The position numbers and the translations under genes are program-made. A DNA stretch of 64,000 nucleotides from positions 28,475,847 to 28,539,846 of the forward strand of contig OX463859.1 of NCBI GenBank assembly GCA_949825065.1. The letters are read 5' to 3'. Under the pieces are notes generated by a model, which saw nothing but the letters and a program-made list of their open reading frames with translations, made no database searches and had not been told where the DNA came from. The DNA is from Odontocerum albicorne. Taxonomy: Eukaryota; Arthropoda; Insecta; Trichoptera; Odontoceridae. Below are positions 29,220-40,924 of this stretch, in pieces. Positions within the stretch are counted from its first letter, which is position 1. Each line of letters begins with the position of its first letter.

Positions 29220-30280
29220 AATTTGGAAGTCAAAGCAATTGTCAACTTTCTTCTTCTTCTTAGACTTTCCATAGACTCAAGAGTATGTTACTGCAGGATT
29301 GTCCTCCTGTGATGCTGAGCTCCAGCTATCTCTCCATCGTTTCGGGGGTCTCCCTGGTGGACGCCGTCCATCCGGCACCCCATGCAGAGTTATGTATGGA
29401 ATTCTTGTGGAATTCATTCTCTGTACATGTTGGTACCAGTATCGTCGACGCTGTCGTCGTCATCTGACCACATCTTGGACTTCACAGACCTCTCAGATTG
29501 TGGTGTTCCTTATACGATCACACAAAGTCTTCCCAGCAATAGCGCGCAGAATTCTCATTTCCGTTGTCCTTAACATAATTTTTGTCCTGACAGTATCCGC
29601 CCTCGTTTCGATGCCATTATTGTGGAATTCATTCTTCGTACAGTATTGTCGACGCTGTCGTCCCCATCTGACCACATCTTGGACCGCACATACCTCTAGG
29701 ATTGCGGTGTTCCTTACACGTCACGCAAAGTCTTCCCAGCAACAGCACGTAGAGTTCTCATTTCCGTTGTCCTTAGCATACTTTTTGTCCTGACAGTGTC
29801 CGCCCTCGCTTCGATGCCATATGTGAAGATAGGTCGCACACAGGTCTTATAAATGCGTACCTTGCTATCCGTTCTCATATCTTTATTCCTCCATATGACA
29901 TCTCTCAAGCAGCCCGCCACAACTGTAGCTTTATCTACCTGAGGCCTTAGTTCTCTGGGAAGGTCATGAGAGCTGAGCAGTTCACTGCCAAGATATCTGA
30001 ACTGGGTTGCTTGTTCAATTGGCTCGTCACGTACTGAGATTCTGCACTCTAGTGGGTCTTTGGAGAATGTCATACACTTGGTTTTTGCTACGGAGATAAT
30101 CATATTGTACTTTGAGCAGGATTCATCGAACTTTGTGAGCATTCTCTGTAATTCATTTTTATTTTCAGCTGTAAGTGTAACGTCGTCAGCATAACAGAGA
30201 ATTCTCATCGCTTCCTTACCAAGAGTGTACCCCAATTTGAGAGAGAGATGCAACCTCTGCAATATTATCCATTATGCAGT
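29220..30280 (-). pseudogene. RTE-A reverse transcriptase with YADD, internally duplicated
   Basis: The minus frame 30262-29714 has the catalytic motif RILCYADDVTLTAENKNELQ, then the thumb motif TQFRYLGSEL and SKVRIYKTCVRPIFTYGIEA. A segment of about 165 bp (GIEARADTVRTK to GKTLRD and onward) is then tandemly duplicated with frame breaks (29493-29675 is the second copy). The C-terminal EGRRPPGRPPKRW-like region follows near 29300-29360 and the KSKKKK-like end near 29260. Upstream fingers and endonuclease are absent. It belongs to the same family as 14545-15031 and is inactive. Confidence 0.85.
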
Positions 30281-30301
30281 TAAAGAGAAATGGTCAACTT
30301 C

Positions 30302-30380
30302 TTACTACTGTTAATATGTATCGAGGTAGCTTTTAACCGCACTACTGTTAATATGTATCGAGGTAGCTTTTAACCGCAAA
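30302..30380. repeat. Direct repeat, 37 bp x 2
   Basis: ACTACTGTTAATATGTATCG begins at 30304 and again at 30341, each followed by AGGTAGCTTTTAACCGC. Confidence 0.9.
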
Positions 30381-30485
30381 ACAGCTGTAAATATTTTTTA
30401 CATTATCCATAATACAACATTTACATTTAAAATAATTTTAACAAATAAATTAAATGTGAAGTACAATAAAAATAATAAAATGCCA

Positions 30486-30540
30486 CTTTATATAGCGCCA
30501 TTAAGAAAGCAAACTCTCCTCAATGACGCTCTAACTGAAG
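30486..30540 (+). repeat. Single dispersed copy of the 28-bp minisatellite seed
   Basis: TATAGCGCCATTAAGAAAGC followed by AAACTCTCCTCAA, a diverged form of the start and unit of the 60957-61415 array. Confidence 0.55.
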
Positions 30541-30553
30541 ATTCAACCCCTTT

Positions 30554-31110
<557 letters not shown>

Positions 31111-31315
31111 AAAGTGTGCGTAAGCATAAGAAAGTAGGAATATATAGAAATACATATTTGGTAAGAAACCGCAAAAAACTACCAAAGGCAGATGAATTAT
31201 AAAGAACCTTGGTTAACTAACACATTTAGCTTAAGGTGTAGTATGATGATTTGTTTAGTTTATGCACAATGAAAAACGTTGTTGCTGTTACGTGTATTAA
31301 ATAATAGTATTCATA
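31111..31315. other. Unassigned AT-rich sequence
   Basis: No supported feature. Confidence 0.35.
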
Positions 31316-31640
31316 TAATATCATAAATTTTAATAAGACTCCCAAAAACGGAGTTCTTTAAGTGTTTTCTAAAACAGCACACGCTATTCATATCTCTAAC
31401 ACTTAGAGGTAAACCATTCCACGATAAAGCTCTGCCATAATATCTCACTCAATTGGATCGATTTGAAAGAACCAATTTATTAGATGAAGAAGAAATTGAC
31501 CTTATAATTTTACTTCTCTCCGAAGGGACATCTTTCAGACACAAATTCGAAAAATACAATGGATACATCCCATTGCGTTTCAAATCAATCAGTTTGCGAC
31601 ACCAGTGTAAACTTTTCAGAAACGAACTAATAAAAAAAAC
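31316..31640 (-). mobile_element. LINE ORF C-terminal fragment (CR1/jockey-like)
   Basis: Minus strand: SLHWCRKLIDLKRNGMYPL, then GRALSWNGLPLSVRDMNSVC and FRKHLKNSVFGSL. The LHWxxxxxR and WNxLPxSxRxxxSxxxFxxxLK pattern is the usual end of CR1/L2/jockey ORFs. The plus frame at 31453-31644 is the opposite-strand shadow. It differs from LINE-L. Confidence 0.6.
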
Positions 31641-31715
31641 CTAACCTAACCTTACCTTTTAGGTTAGGTTAGGTTAGGTTTTTTTACAAGATATCTTACA
31701 CAACCTAACCTTACC
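31638..31715. repeat. Telomere-like (TTAGG)n inverted repeat
   Basis: CCTAACCTAACC followed within a few bases by AGGTTAGGTTAGGTTAGGTT, forming a hairpin flanked by A and T runs, with a further CCTAACCTTACC at about 31704. (TTAGG)n is the common insect telomere unit; here it is interstitial and inverted. Confidence 0.75.
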
Positions 31716-32836
31716 ATGATAATATTTATAACTACCCATATTTATATAAGCTGAGCAGCTGCATTTAAAACAGACTGGAGTCTAGACAAATTAACACGTA
31801 ATAACTCCCCATTTTGCGATTAAACTTCACAAGGCAAGACCTGTTACGAAGTAGTCTCATCAGGGCAGGATTTATCCTAGTAGGGGACCAGGACTTATCC
31901 ATATTACGAGCTCCATGAAACAAAATGTTATTAAAAACAATCAGTTTCTTAATAATGATTTCTTGCTTCTTTGTTCACAAAATCATTTATTTATTTATTC
32001 AAAATCTAATGGTTCTAACATTTCATACTATACTGACATGGTTAAAGCGAACTACCTATTTTACCCGACTTCACGCCGAACAGCGAGAAGAAACCCTACA
32101 ACACCACATCCTCGCTTGGACCGTGAAGTTCTATAAAAGTCAACAAAATCACAGCAATCCCTTAGTCGCTGCCCTGAGGACTTACGAGAGTAAATCCGAC
32201 CTACCCTTCCATTATACTCGTACTATAAGCACAGGCTCCCGAAGCATTATCTGTTGCCTACAGTATTAGCTGGGACGATCAAGGTCTGAGTGAATATGGT
32301 GGAATACAAGTAGCCTGAACGAGTGGATTTGTTTTTACTAAATAATTAGTTGTAAGAATTGTTATCTAGTTATAAGTAGTATGTTGGTGTTAATTATTTC
32401 TAAGAAATCATATATTAAGATTGTTAAAAAAATTACATGTAGGAAAATAAGATTAAGTAAGTTCATAAATTAACATACAACAAATAAGTAAGATTAGTTA
32501 AGTAATATATTTGTATAGTATAATTGTACAACACATTACTTTGTTTAGTAATAAAATAAAAAAGGTTTAAGGGAACTTGGACAATAATCATCCGTAAATA
32601 ATTTTTAATTAGTGACAATGTGGAAAAAGAGCTTTCTCCTTGGCAATGAGTTGCAGGTAGACTGAGAAAATTCTCAAAGCAATTCTAACGTTTGGAAAAG
32701 TGCATAGAATAATGCTTCCTTTATCTAAAAGTTCGCGTATTTTTAGATACAAAAAAATAAAAAGTAACAATAAAAAAATATATGCTGATTTTGAGGTATA
32801 TGATAAGGGATGTGAATTGCTGTGGTGGGTCCGTGT
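31716..32836. other. Unassigned sequence, AT-rich
   Basis: No repeat family and no supported gene. 32050-32270 is less AT-rich and overlaps two short plus frames (31915-32136, 31925-32269) with no recognised motif. Confidence 0.35.
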
Positions 32837-32837
32837 A

Positions 32838-32915
32838 TCCCCCGTGGTGTAACAGATAACACACCCGCTCGGCAAACAGAGAAGACGCGAATTCAAGTCC
32901 CGTCGGCTACTTTCG
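32838..32915 (+). ncRNA. tRNA-like segment (SINE head or tRNA pseudogene)
   Basis: CCCCGTGGTGTAACAGATAA (A-box-like) with GAATTCAAGTCCCGTCGGC (B-box-like) about 40 bp apart, the spacing found in tRNA genes. I could not pair the acceptor-stem ends convincingly, so a functional tRNA is unlikely. Confidence 0.35.
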
Positions 32916-32984
32916 TTATACTAAGGCCGCCATAGACATTGTGCTGTCTCATTAATTTCATAACTTTATGGTTTCATATAAATG

Positions 32985-33293
32985 TTAGTAAAATATATAT
33001 ATTTGGACAGGGCAGTTTACAAATCTGCTAATATAATAGTCCACAACATTATTTTGGTGCCAACTTTAATCTATGGGAGTGAAACATGGACATGGAGAAA
33101 TACAGATAGGAATCGAATAAATATTGTGGAAATGCGTGAACTCGGTGAACGCATTTCTACAAAATATATGGTGGGATAAGTTATGACGGAATATAGAATG
33201 AAGTGAAAAGGGGTGAATGTGAATTTAAGGCTGATGTGTTGAGGAAGGCGAAGTGGAACACTCTAAAATGGCGTATAACGATATAAAAATAAT
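32985..33293 (+). mobile_element. RTE-D fragment
   Basis: IYGSETWTWRNTDRNRINI, VEMRELGERIS, then (with shifts) ECEFKADVLRKAK-like sequence. It is cut at 33294 by the piggyBac-like MITE. Confidence 0.65.
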
Positions 33294-33901
33294 TTAACCC
33301 TTCCCTTCCTGTGATGTGTAACTAGTATACATTGCTTCTAAAAAAATAATATCTCTGTAAATATAATAAATACTGGGTTCAGATTTTAGGTATTCCTCCG
33401 TAATACATTTACGCATTGAATCGAATGAAAAAAAAATATTAATGATAATTAACACTTATCGGCAACATTAGAGATATTTTGTGAAAATCGGGAATAAATT
33501 CACCAATACAAGCAAACGTGTGCCAGTGTGTGACGTAGGTATATTCATTCTAAAACACCGTTATGGGTGAGGAAGCGACGCTATTCACGTCTCACTCTCA
33601 CTCCTCTTCGGTATGTGGGAATACAAGAAATAGAATCTCAGTTCGCTCGCTTCAGTAGCTTTTGGGCATCCATTTGAGGTGGTCGTATAGCCCATTTTGT
33701 GAACATCGGCCGATGTTTTTTTCATGTTTTCAGCAATTAAATTTCAATTATTATCACTTTTGACTTCAAATTTAATTAATTTTAGCGATTGGTTATGAAT
33801 ATTCTTATTTTTCCGATTTTAAATCGCTCACTTTTACATGTGTATTGAATACACAGTACCGGAACGCGCGGATTTTTGTAGCACAGGAAGGGAAAGGTTA
33901 A
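33294..33901 (+). mobile_element. piggyBac-like MITE, copy 3
   Basis: 608 bp between TTAA at 33294-33297 and 33898-33901, with ends TTAACCCTTCCCTTCCTGTG and, reverse-complemented, TTAACCTTTCCCTTCCTGTG. The terminal 20 bp differ at one position. Shorter than copies 1 and 2 because of an internal deletion near 33640-33660. Confidence 0.85.
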
Positions 33902-33904
33902 TGA

Positions 33905-34136
33905 AGCACTAAATCGATCTCACTCCTGCGCGTGCTGAGGCGGTCGCAAGCGCTGCGGATAATACAGTGGGTAGAATATTTACTGTCGAAACGGCGAGAC
34001 GGCGTGATATGTTCTCTTTCTACCGTGGAATGCGATGTAAATATTATTTGCGTGTAAACAGTATTGACGTTCTGGTATGTGACATTTGTACATATCCAGA
34101 GGTTGATTCATCGGTCGTTGACCCTGCATGTTGACA
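33905..34136 (-). mobile_element. Solo LTR fragment, Gypsy-type family
   Basis: Minus strand begins TGTCAACATGCAGGGTCAAC and follows the 27542 LTR through GACCGATGAATCAA and TCACATACCAGAACGTCAA. The promoter-to-end part of the LTR is missing. Confidence 0.7.
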
Positions 34137-34139
34137 ATA

Positions 34140-34720
34140 TTTTAGGGACGTGGGTATTCCCTACACTATATTCAAGTCCGGCAGTATTAAAATATGTTAA
34201 TATGACAGTCAACATTAGTATTTTAGCACCAATTTTGATTATAGGAGTGAAACGTAGGTGTGGAAAAAGACTGGATGAAGTCAAATACTCGTAAATGCTG
34301 TAGAAATGCGCGTACACGAGATTACAATGTATGGTGGAATTCGAAATGAACTGATTAGGGATGAATGTTAACTCAAGGCGTTGGCTAAGGTGAAAAAAAG
34401 CACGCCGAAATATTTTGGGAATGTGGAACGAATGAATGAAGAACTTCTAACAAAACAAATATATAATGGAAAGGTGAGAGGAATATGTATGAAAAGCCTA
34501 CCAAAAAATGTACGGTTGGATCAAATGAATGACATTTTGAAAGAAAGGATCTTAGAATGTCAGAGAAATCGTATAAGTTGTATGAGGAGATGTATGTTTA
34601 TGTAAGACTCTAAAGATGTATCTTAGGCACATCCTTAGCCTCCTCCTAATGTATAGGAAAGTCTGACAATCTGTCATATCTGCGTTTCCCAACAGATAAA
34701 TGGTTTGATGTTATATATGT
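34140..34720 (+). mobile_element. RTE-D fragment, C-terminal region
   Basis: The frame at 34381-34605 has KSTPKYFGNVERMNEELLTK, then QIYNGKVRG, RLDQMNDILKERILE and NRISCMRRCM: the FGxVERM ... LDQMNDIL ... NRxxCMxRxM order of RTE-D. The frame is open, but the element lacks everything upstream. Confidence 0.75.
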
Positions 34721-34971
34721 ATAAATATTTATATATTTTTTTATTATAAAAGTATCTCCTTAATTAATTGACAATAAAACTTTTAAAAGTATTGCAGATG
34801 ACTCTTATTTATTTAAAGAGAAGAGCTTATTTAACAAAGGAAATATAATAAAATTAGGTATAGCACAACTTGAAGCCAGTAGTATAAACCATTCTTTTAT
34901 GTTAAAAATTTCAGTACTAAAAATATACAAAAACATGATATTAAGGGATTATTATTTATTATAAATCGATA
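34721..34971. other. AT-rich non-coding stretch
   Basis: No supported feature. Confidence 0.35.
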
Positions 34972-34973
34972 TA

Positions 34974-35732
34974 CAGTGAAACCGCGTTTTTACGTGCCCG
35001 GAATTCACGTTTTCCCGCTATTTACGTTCAATGTTTCCAATCCCGTTTTATTTTAGTACATTTAGTACCCGCTTTTACGTTTTTATTTCCCGCAATTTAC
35101 GTTTGAAATATTTAAAATGCAAATCAATTTATAAACATATTTAATTAAAGGCGCGACGTTTTAAAATATTTGAAATAAATATTAGGAAGCAGAAATATGT
35201 TGTTTCTATTTATAGACACGTGTGCACCTGCAGCTGCAGCGCTCATGGTCAAGGTTACACGAGTCGTGTAATACGATGCAATTGGTGGGAAATTTAGCGA
35301 ATCAGAGGCAGGCAGACTGTATAGGCAGGTCAATCTGTACTTGTGTTTTAAACGTGTCGGTCGTGTACATACAATTTTAATTGTCTTGTATTTCGTGTGT
35401 CAATTTACATTTTTTTCATTTCTTTTAATTTTTCGTTGAATCCCTTCAAATAATGTCTCAGCAAAGAAAAACATTATCGATTCAAGAGAAAAGGAAAACT
35501 CTCGAAAAAGTGAATAAACACGTTGATTCACGCGTGATTTGGGGATACCCATTACAACTTTGGCTACGATAATAAAAAATCGCAAATCGATTGAAAAAAG
35601 TTTTCCGATTTGCGTGATCATCTAAATAAAAAATAATTTTAAATTTTTTTTCTAGCCCCGAATCTACGTTTTTCCTCCAATTACGAATTTTTTTATCAGT
35701 CCCTTCAAATGCGTAAAAACGGGATTTCACTG
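34974..35732 (+). mobile_element. pogo-like transposon, internally deleted
   Basis: 759 bp with inverted ends CAGTGAAACCGCGTTTTTAC and, reverse-complemented, CAGTGAAATCCCGTTTTTAC, flanked by TA. A remnant frame from ATG at 35453 starts MSQQRKTLSIQEKRKTLEKV and, after a one-base shift, continues IPITTLATIIKNRKSIEKSF. This is the CENP-B/pogo N-terminal DNA-binding domain. The catalytic domain is absent, so the element is non-autonomous. Confidence 0.85.
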
Positions 35733-35837
35733 TATTCCAAACAACCAAATAAAAGTTACGCAGATACATGCCATTTTTTAGGTGAAAAGTGGCAATTTTA
35801 ACCTTATAACTATGTGCGGTATATTGTGGGGTGAACG

Positions 35838-36170
35838 TTTTGGTATGTCTGGAGTGATGAAGTGTGAGGAGTTTGATTTCGCGTGATGTACTCGTATACA
35901 CATGTAATTGAGTGTCACTGTTTGTTAGGTTAATGAGAATGTGTAACAGGGTTTTATATAATCAAAAATCAGAAATAAGTATCGATTTATTTTATCATGA
36001 TATATGTCCTCAGTGAGATACAGGCAAAAGCCTAGTTTACTGGAGACACGACAAATAAAAGGCAACAAACCCAAATCCATTAAAATTGTGTATTCAAATT
36101 AAATAACCTGTTGTTTTTTTTTTCACAAATTGTGTATTTATAGATTTCTTGTCATGTATAAATAAAATTA
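35838..36170 (+). mobile_element. Dispersed repeat family E
   Basis: Second long copy of family E; see 30799. It shares GGAGTGATGAAGTGT and CAGTGAGATACAGGCAAAAG and ends in AT-rich sequence. Confidence 0.7.
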
Positions 36171-36924
36171 AAAATAAAGACGTTAAAATATTATCATAAA
36201 CATGCATAAAATATTAAAAAAACTAATGAAAACAGTAAAACAAAATATTTTCAAATATCTGCGTTGCTAAAAATATTAAAAACCGCCATCCACGAGTATT
36301 TGGTGTCATTTAACATTTGAATTTAACTTAATATAATGCAATATAAACTTCCGCACAACCTAATCGAGAATATAAAAAAATACCCTACAAAGTGTTTCAA
36401 ATATAAATGAGTAACAGGACTAACATATCACGTGTTTTGTATCTAATTTATCAACAAATCGATAAAATGATAATAATTCTCAAACAAATCACGCAAACTT
36501 TCAAAAGCTCTAGAGTTGTACATATTTAATTTGACAATTTAATTCCCCTTTATCAACGTCTGTCACTCGAGTATAATTTAATTGCCTGTCACTAAGCAAT
36601 AATAACTCTCGTCATACAACTGTTAGTACTCAGCAGACAGTATTAATTCCACTCCAATTAATAGCATCGCAATCAATTTATACTTGTTCTATTGTGATCA
36701 ATACTCTTTGATTGGATGTTATGCCACTTTGTTTAGAGATAATCCAGTTAACCCATAATTCCAGAACACTCATAGTTTTTTTAATATTCTGGAGAATTAT
36801 ATCACAAAAATCAATTCCTTAACTTTGATATTGACGTTGAATAGGCCACGGAATATTGCCTCGCAGTGGCCTGTAGGCACCCTGAAAACATTTATCAGTT
36901 CTTCCATATAATAATACAGGTTTC
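36171..36924. other. AT-rich non-coding stretch
   Basis: No supported feature. Confidence 0.4.
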
Positions 36925-37030
36925 CAGGATCTTATGGAAGTCCATACTTCGTCATCGTCGTAGTCGAGGGTCCCCTCGCCCCTCCAACGTCAATCTTGAG
37001 CTATTCCTCCACGTCGAGCGTATGATCGTC
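36925..37030 (+). mobile_element. SINE-C fragment
   Basis: CATCGTCGTAGTCGAGGGTC and CCCCTCGCCCCTCCAACGTC align with the reverse complement of the 40990-41060 part of SINE-C. Confidence 0.5.
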
Positions 37031-37077
37031 TGTAAGAAAATATATTCCCTCCTGCAAACGTCACAGACATGTGGATC

Positions 37078-37257
37078 TTGTTGTGGCTTATTACTATGAG
37101 GCAATCTCGTCGAACTAACCAGAAATACGTTAAAGAGGCTTTGAGTGAAAACCAAACAGGAATCCGTTTTTAATAAAATCTGGTTCCGATGAAAATCGAT
37201 TCCACAATCTCCGAGTTGGGAGACAAGCATTTTACCAACTAGACCATCGAAGCTGTC
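37078..37257 (-). mobile_element. SINE-A
   Basis: Minus strand: head GCTTCGATGGTCTAGTTGG, GTAAAATGCTTGTC, body CAGATTTTATTAAAAACGG, tail TTTCTGGTTAGTTCGACGAG. The stem-loop is decayed (TTGCCTCATAGTAA). Confidence 0.75.
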
Positions 37258-37261
37258 ATTC

Positions 37262-37775
37262 TTTTTTTTCTTTCGATGGTCTTACAGCCCATGTCGAGCT
37301 TTGGCCTCCGTCAATCTTCGCCTCCAACTCCTCCTGTCTTCCGCCACGACCCTCCAATCCTGCGCCTACAGCAGCCGGTTTGCGTCCCTCTCAACTTCGT
37401 TCTCCCATCGCAGCTTGCCCACTCTCCTTCTCCCACCCGGGTGTCCCTCCAGGATTCTTTTGGGTGCTCGCGATGACGGCATTCTCTGCACATGTCCGGC
37501 CCATCTCAATCTGCTCAGTCTGACATGTACAGATAGCCTGGGAGCTTTGTAGATATTATATAGCTCGTCGTTGTATCGTATTCGCCAGGTTTCGCCGTCA
37601 TTCACGGGGCCCAGGATCCTACGTAGTACTCTTCTCTCGAATGCATCCAGCAATTCTGCGGATTTAGCTGTCAGTGTCCATGCTTCGTATCCATATGCCA
37701 CCACTGTTCTAATAATTGTTGTGTATAGGGTGACTTTGTTTTTTCTGTGGACACTTCTGGACTTGAACATAGGCA
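37262..37775 (-). pseudogene. RTE-B reverse-transcriptase C-terminal fragment
   Basis: The minus frame 37770-37366 reads [76 protein letters not shown], then GGRRRVGKLRWENEVERDA. After a shift come VAEDRRSWRRRL and EAKARHGL, the conserved last residues. No catalytic YADD. The element ends in a short A/T-rich tail. The same family is at 55706 and 58916. Confidence 0.85.
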
Positions 37776-38544
37776 GTAGAGAGAAGAATGTTTTGTTGGA
37801 AGTTGTCAGTATGTTAAATAATTTTAATCATAAAAATATTCTATTTTACGGAAACTTAATCCGGTCCTGCAAAAAAGTTTAAACATAAACTATCTTTAAT
37901 TGAAATGACGTTTTTAGATTCGAAATAACCGCAGCTTCCAAATTACGTCAAAAATTGTCAAAATCGCTTTGCGGCATATGTAATTTCGTTTCCGAAATTG
38001 CATTAAATTGGGATGAAGTGATTTTACCGACGTGATGAGCTTTAGAGTTGCCAGCTAATGACTCTAATCACAGAATATCATTATATCATTTTATTTTTGT
38101 GAAGCGACTTTAAAATAAACGCGATAGTTCCGGACTACATGTGGAAATTTATGTTAAATATTGTTATTTTCTGTATTGTTCTGTAAATTGAATTAATGTT
38201 GTCAGCGCATATTTCAACAGTACAGAAAGAATTCAGCTTAGGGAACTACACGTTCTTTGTAGGTTAACTGGTCAAGAACACAATAATGTACGAGTAGCTA
38301 CTTCAAAATGTATTTATATCATCTGTGTAGACAATCAATGTGGACATTGTATGGACTTTCCACTATTTGAGTGTGGAGAATCATCTGTTTTCGGGTTGAA
38401 GTAGTCTCAACAGCTAGAAGCATGAAAACAGTCAGTGTGCTGCGAATATGTGTCAGAATTGACAGGTGACGAATTACAAGCGTATTCACACCTATATGTT
38501 AAAATAAAACTCAGGTTTATTTATGGTATTCCGTTCATCTCATG
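37776..38544. other. AT-rich non-coding stretch
   Basis: No supported feature. Confidence 0.4.
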
Positions 38545-39040
38545 GGACAACTATCTCTTGCTCACCTTCCCTCGACTGTGCCTGTGATCACCCCATTCTT
38601 TCTAGCAACATGCCTAAAGTATACTATAATCCTTTTTCTGCATGTTGTCGATAGTCTTTCAGTAATCTCTATTTTTTTAGATGATAGGGACGTTAGTGCG
38701 CCTTGCAGTCTATGGGATACGTAACATCCACCTCCAACACCACATTTTGAAGAGAGTCATATTCCCTTGCTTCCTTCTCATCGTCCATGTTTCCACTACA
38801 TACAGTACTATTGAGAATACTAGAGGCTTGACCTGACAGATTTTGGTTCTTTTCAGTATAGACCATTTTAGTCCACATCTTTACCGGACTTGTTATAGCT
38901 GCCTTTGAGACTCGAATAGATCCACAATAGTTGACGGCTCTCTATTTCAACTTTATAGAGGAGCTCAGCCGTATCATCTTCGTCGTTAGCTATAAGCGCT
39001 GTATCGTCTACGAATCTTATATTTCAGATTTTACGACCTC
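38545..39040 (-). pseudogene. Non-LTR reverse transcriptase, catalytic FVDD part
   Basis: Minus strand near 39035-38960: NIRFVDDTALIANDEDDTAE, the motif-C region of a non-LTR reverse transcriptase with Val replacing the usual Ala of (Y/F)ADD. Downstream sequence is broken by stops. The motif-B part of the same protein (GVRQGCILS) lies at 40310-40370 on the other side of inserted repeats. Confidence 0.65.
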
Positions 39041-39074
39041 ATACGATAAAACCACCTCCCCATCCGTCTAGAAT

Positions 39075-39365
39075 TTTCTCATAATGTACTCTCCATATAT
39101 GATACAGGGTGGCGTAGAGGAAGGAAGGGTGGGGGCTGAAAAACATCTGGTGTCCCCGTGGCTGGGTTCGCCCTATATTGGTGGGGTGTATTTTGGCCGA
39201 GGGGATGCTATTAGATGAGCCCAGACCTTTTGACAGCTTCTGTGTTTGATGTATTGTCTGCAATTTATGTGTTTTAGAAGTGTTATTCAGGTGTGATCTT
39301 GTACATACTATGTCGCTGTCAATAAACCTAATATTTATTTATTTATTTATTATTTATTTAAACGT
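39075..39365 (+). mobile_element. Dispersed retroposon family F
   Basis: GGGGCTGAAAAACATCTGGT, GGGTTCGCCCTATATTGG and GATGAGCCCAGACCTTTTGA recur at 42530, 42836, 43386 (minus) and 60085. It ends CTGTCAATAAACCTAATATT and (ATTT)n, with an AATAAA signal just before the end. This looks like a LINE 3' end, but no ORF is attached. Confidence 0.65.
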
Positions 39366-39544
39366 ATGTTTTTTGAATGACCATTTTTGCTGATGACCCT
39401 GATGCCGGTGAAGAAGGGCAACACTTGCCTGACATTATTTTCCCCAATCAATTTAAAGGTGCAATATTATTACTTCATTTATCTGTATTAATCAAAAAAT
39501 TATCTTGAAAATAAACAATGTTATGCTTAAATGAAAAACATGCA

Positions 39545-40308
39545 TTTTCTTTGCGAAAAAGACGTTGCACAGTGACTACAGAATCACTGTTTCTAAAAAA
39601 CTGTTCTACGGCAAAGACACGATACTTCAAGATCCATGGTGCCATGGCTACTGAAAATGCATTACCTGAACCGTCCGTGAGCGGAGCGGCGAGTTCGTCA
39701 CCTATCTCTTTGCAAAATACAAGTCATTGAAAAAACATCCGTTTCCTCTGCGCCATAACTATAGAATCACTGTTTCTAAAAAACTGCTCGACGGCAAAGA
39801 CACGATGCTTCAAGGTCCACGGTGCCATGGCTACTGAAAATGCATTACCTGAACTGTCCGTAAGCGGAGCGGCGAGTTCGTCACCTATCTCTTTGCAAAA
39901 TACTAGCCATTCAAAAAAACATACGTTTCCTCTGCGCCATAACTATAGAATCACTGTTTCTAAAAAACTGCTCGACGGCAAAGACACGATGCTTCAAGGT
40001 CCACGGTGCCATGGCTACTGAAAATGCATTACCTGAACTGTCCGTAAGCGGAGCGGCGAGTTCGTCACCTATCTCTTTGCAAAATACAAGTCATTGAAAA
40101 AACATCCGTTTCCTCTGCGCCATAACTATAGAATCACTGTTTCTAAAAAACTGCTCGACGGCAAAGACACGATGCTTCAAGGTCCACGGTGCCATGGCTA
40201 CTGAAAATGCATTACGTGAACTATCCGTAAGCGGAGCGGCGAGATCGTCACCTATATCTTTGCAAAATACTAGCCATTCAAAAAACATACGTTTCCTCTG
40301 CGCCACCC
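39545..40308. repeat. Satellite, ~183 bp x 4
   Basis: GAATCACTGTTTCTAAAAAA starts at 39581, 39763, 39948 and 40131 (spacing 182, 185, 183). Units 2-4 are nearly identical. Each has CGACGGCAAAGACACGAT and AAGCGGAGCGGCGAG. Short frames through it (for example MATENALPE) are repeated translations, not genes. Confidence 0.95.
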
Positions 40309-40480
40309 AGTATAATATGTTAATAAAATCAGCTGACAGTATGCAGCCTTGACGTACTCCTTTCTGCACCTAGAATGGTTCTGAGAGAAACTCATCTACT
40401 CTAACAGATGCCGTATGTTGTACATACAGGTTGGGAATCAGGACTACTACCTGTTTGGTACAATAATTATCTAAAGAACA
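40309..40480 (-). pseudogene. Non-LTR reverse transcriptase, motif-B part
   Basis: Minus strand: NLYVQHTASVRVDEFLSEPF, then VQKGVRQGCILSADFINILY. This is the finger/palm region just upstream of the catalytic FVDD found at about 39020. The protein is split by about 1.27 kb containing family F and the 183-bp satellite. Confidence 0.75.
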
Positions 40481-40924
40481 TTTAACCGTATAGTAAATAA
40501 ATATTGATTAAAATTTACCATTATAGCAAAACATAACATTTCATGATCATATTTTCAAGTACTAAGTACATTTTCTTTATCATTTTATGACACCCATGAA
40601 TATATATAATTAAAACATTAATACAAATGACATGCAAACTTGTCTGCAAATTTATATCGTTTATCTGAAATTGTAAAAGCACGGTACCGTGTATTATGTG
40701 CATGTAATTACACTTGTAGTTTGCACTATTCCATTGTGATACATTAAGATGTGAACATTACGTGGGATCAGATAAACTACTATGTCTCAATTTGCAATAA
40801 CATTTTATGCATGCAGAGCTGTAATTAGATTTTATAGCGCATGTGATAATTATATGAAAACATATTAATTGTGTGAAACGTGTTTAAATACAAAACAAGC
40901 TTTAGTGAAAATGCATGAAAAAAG
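40481..40924. other. AT-rich non-coding stretch
   Basis: No supported feature. Confidence 0.35.

Noticed and set aside
39518..40021. Repeated MATENALPE small proteins
   Set aside because: They are units of the 183-bp satellite.
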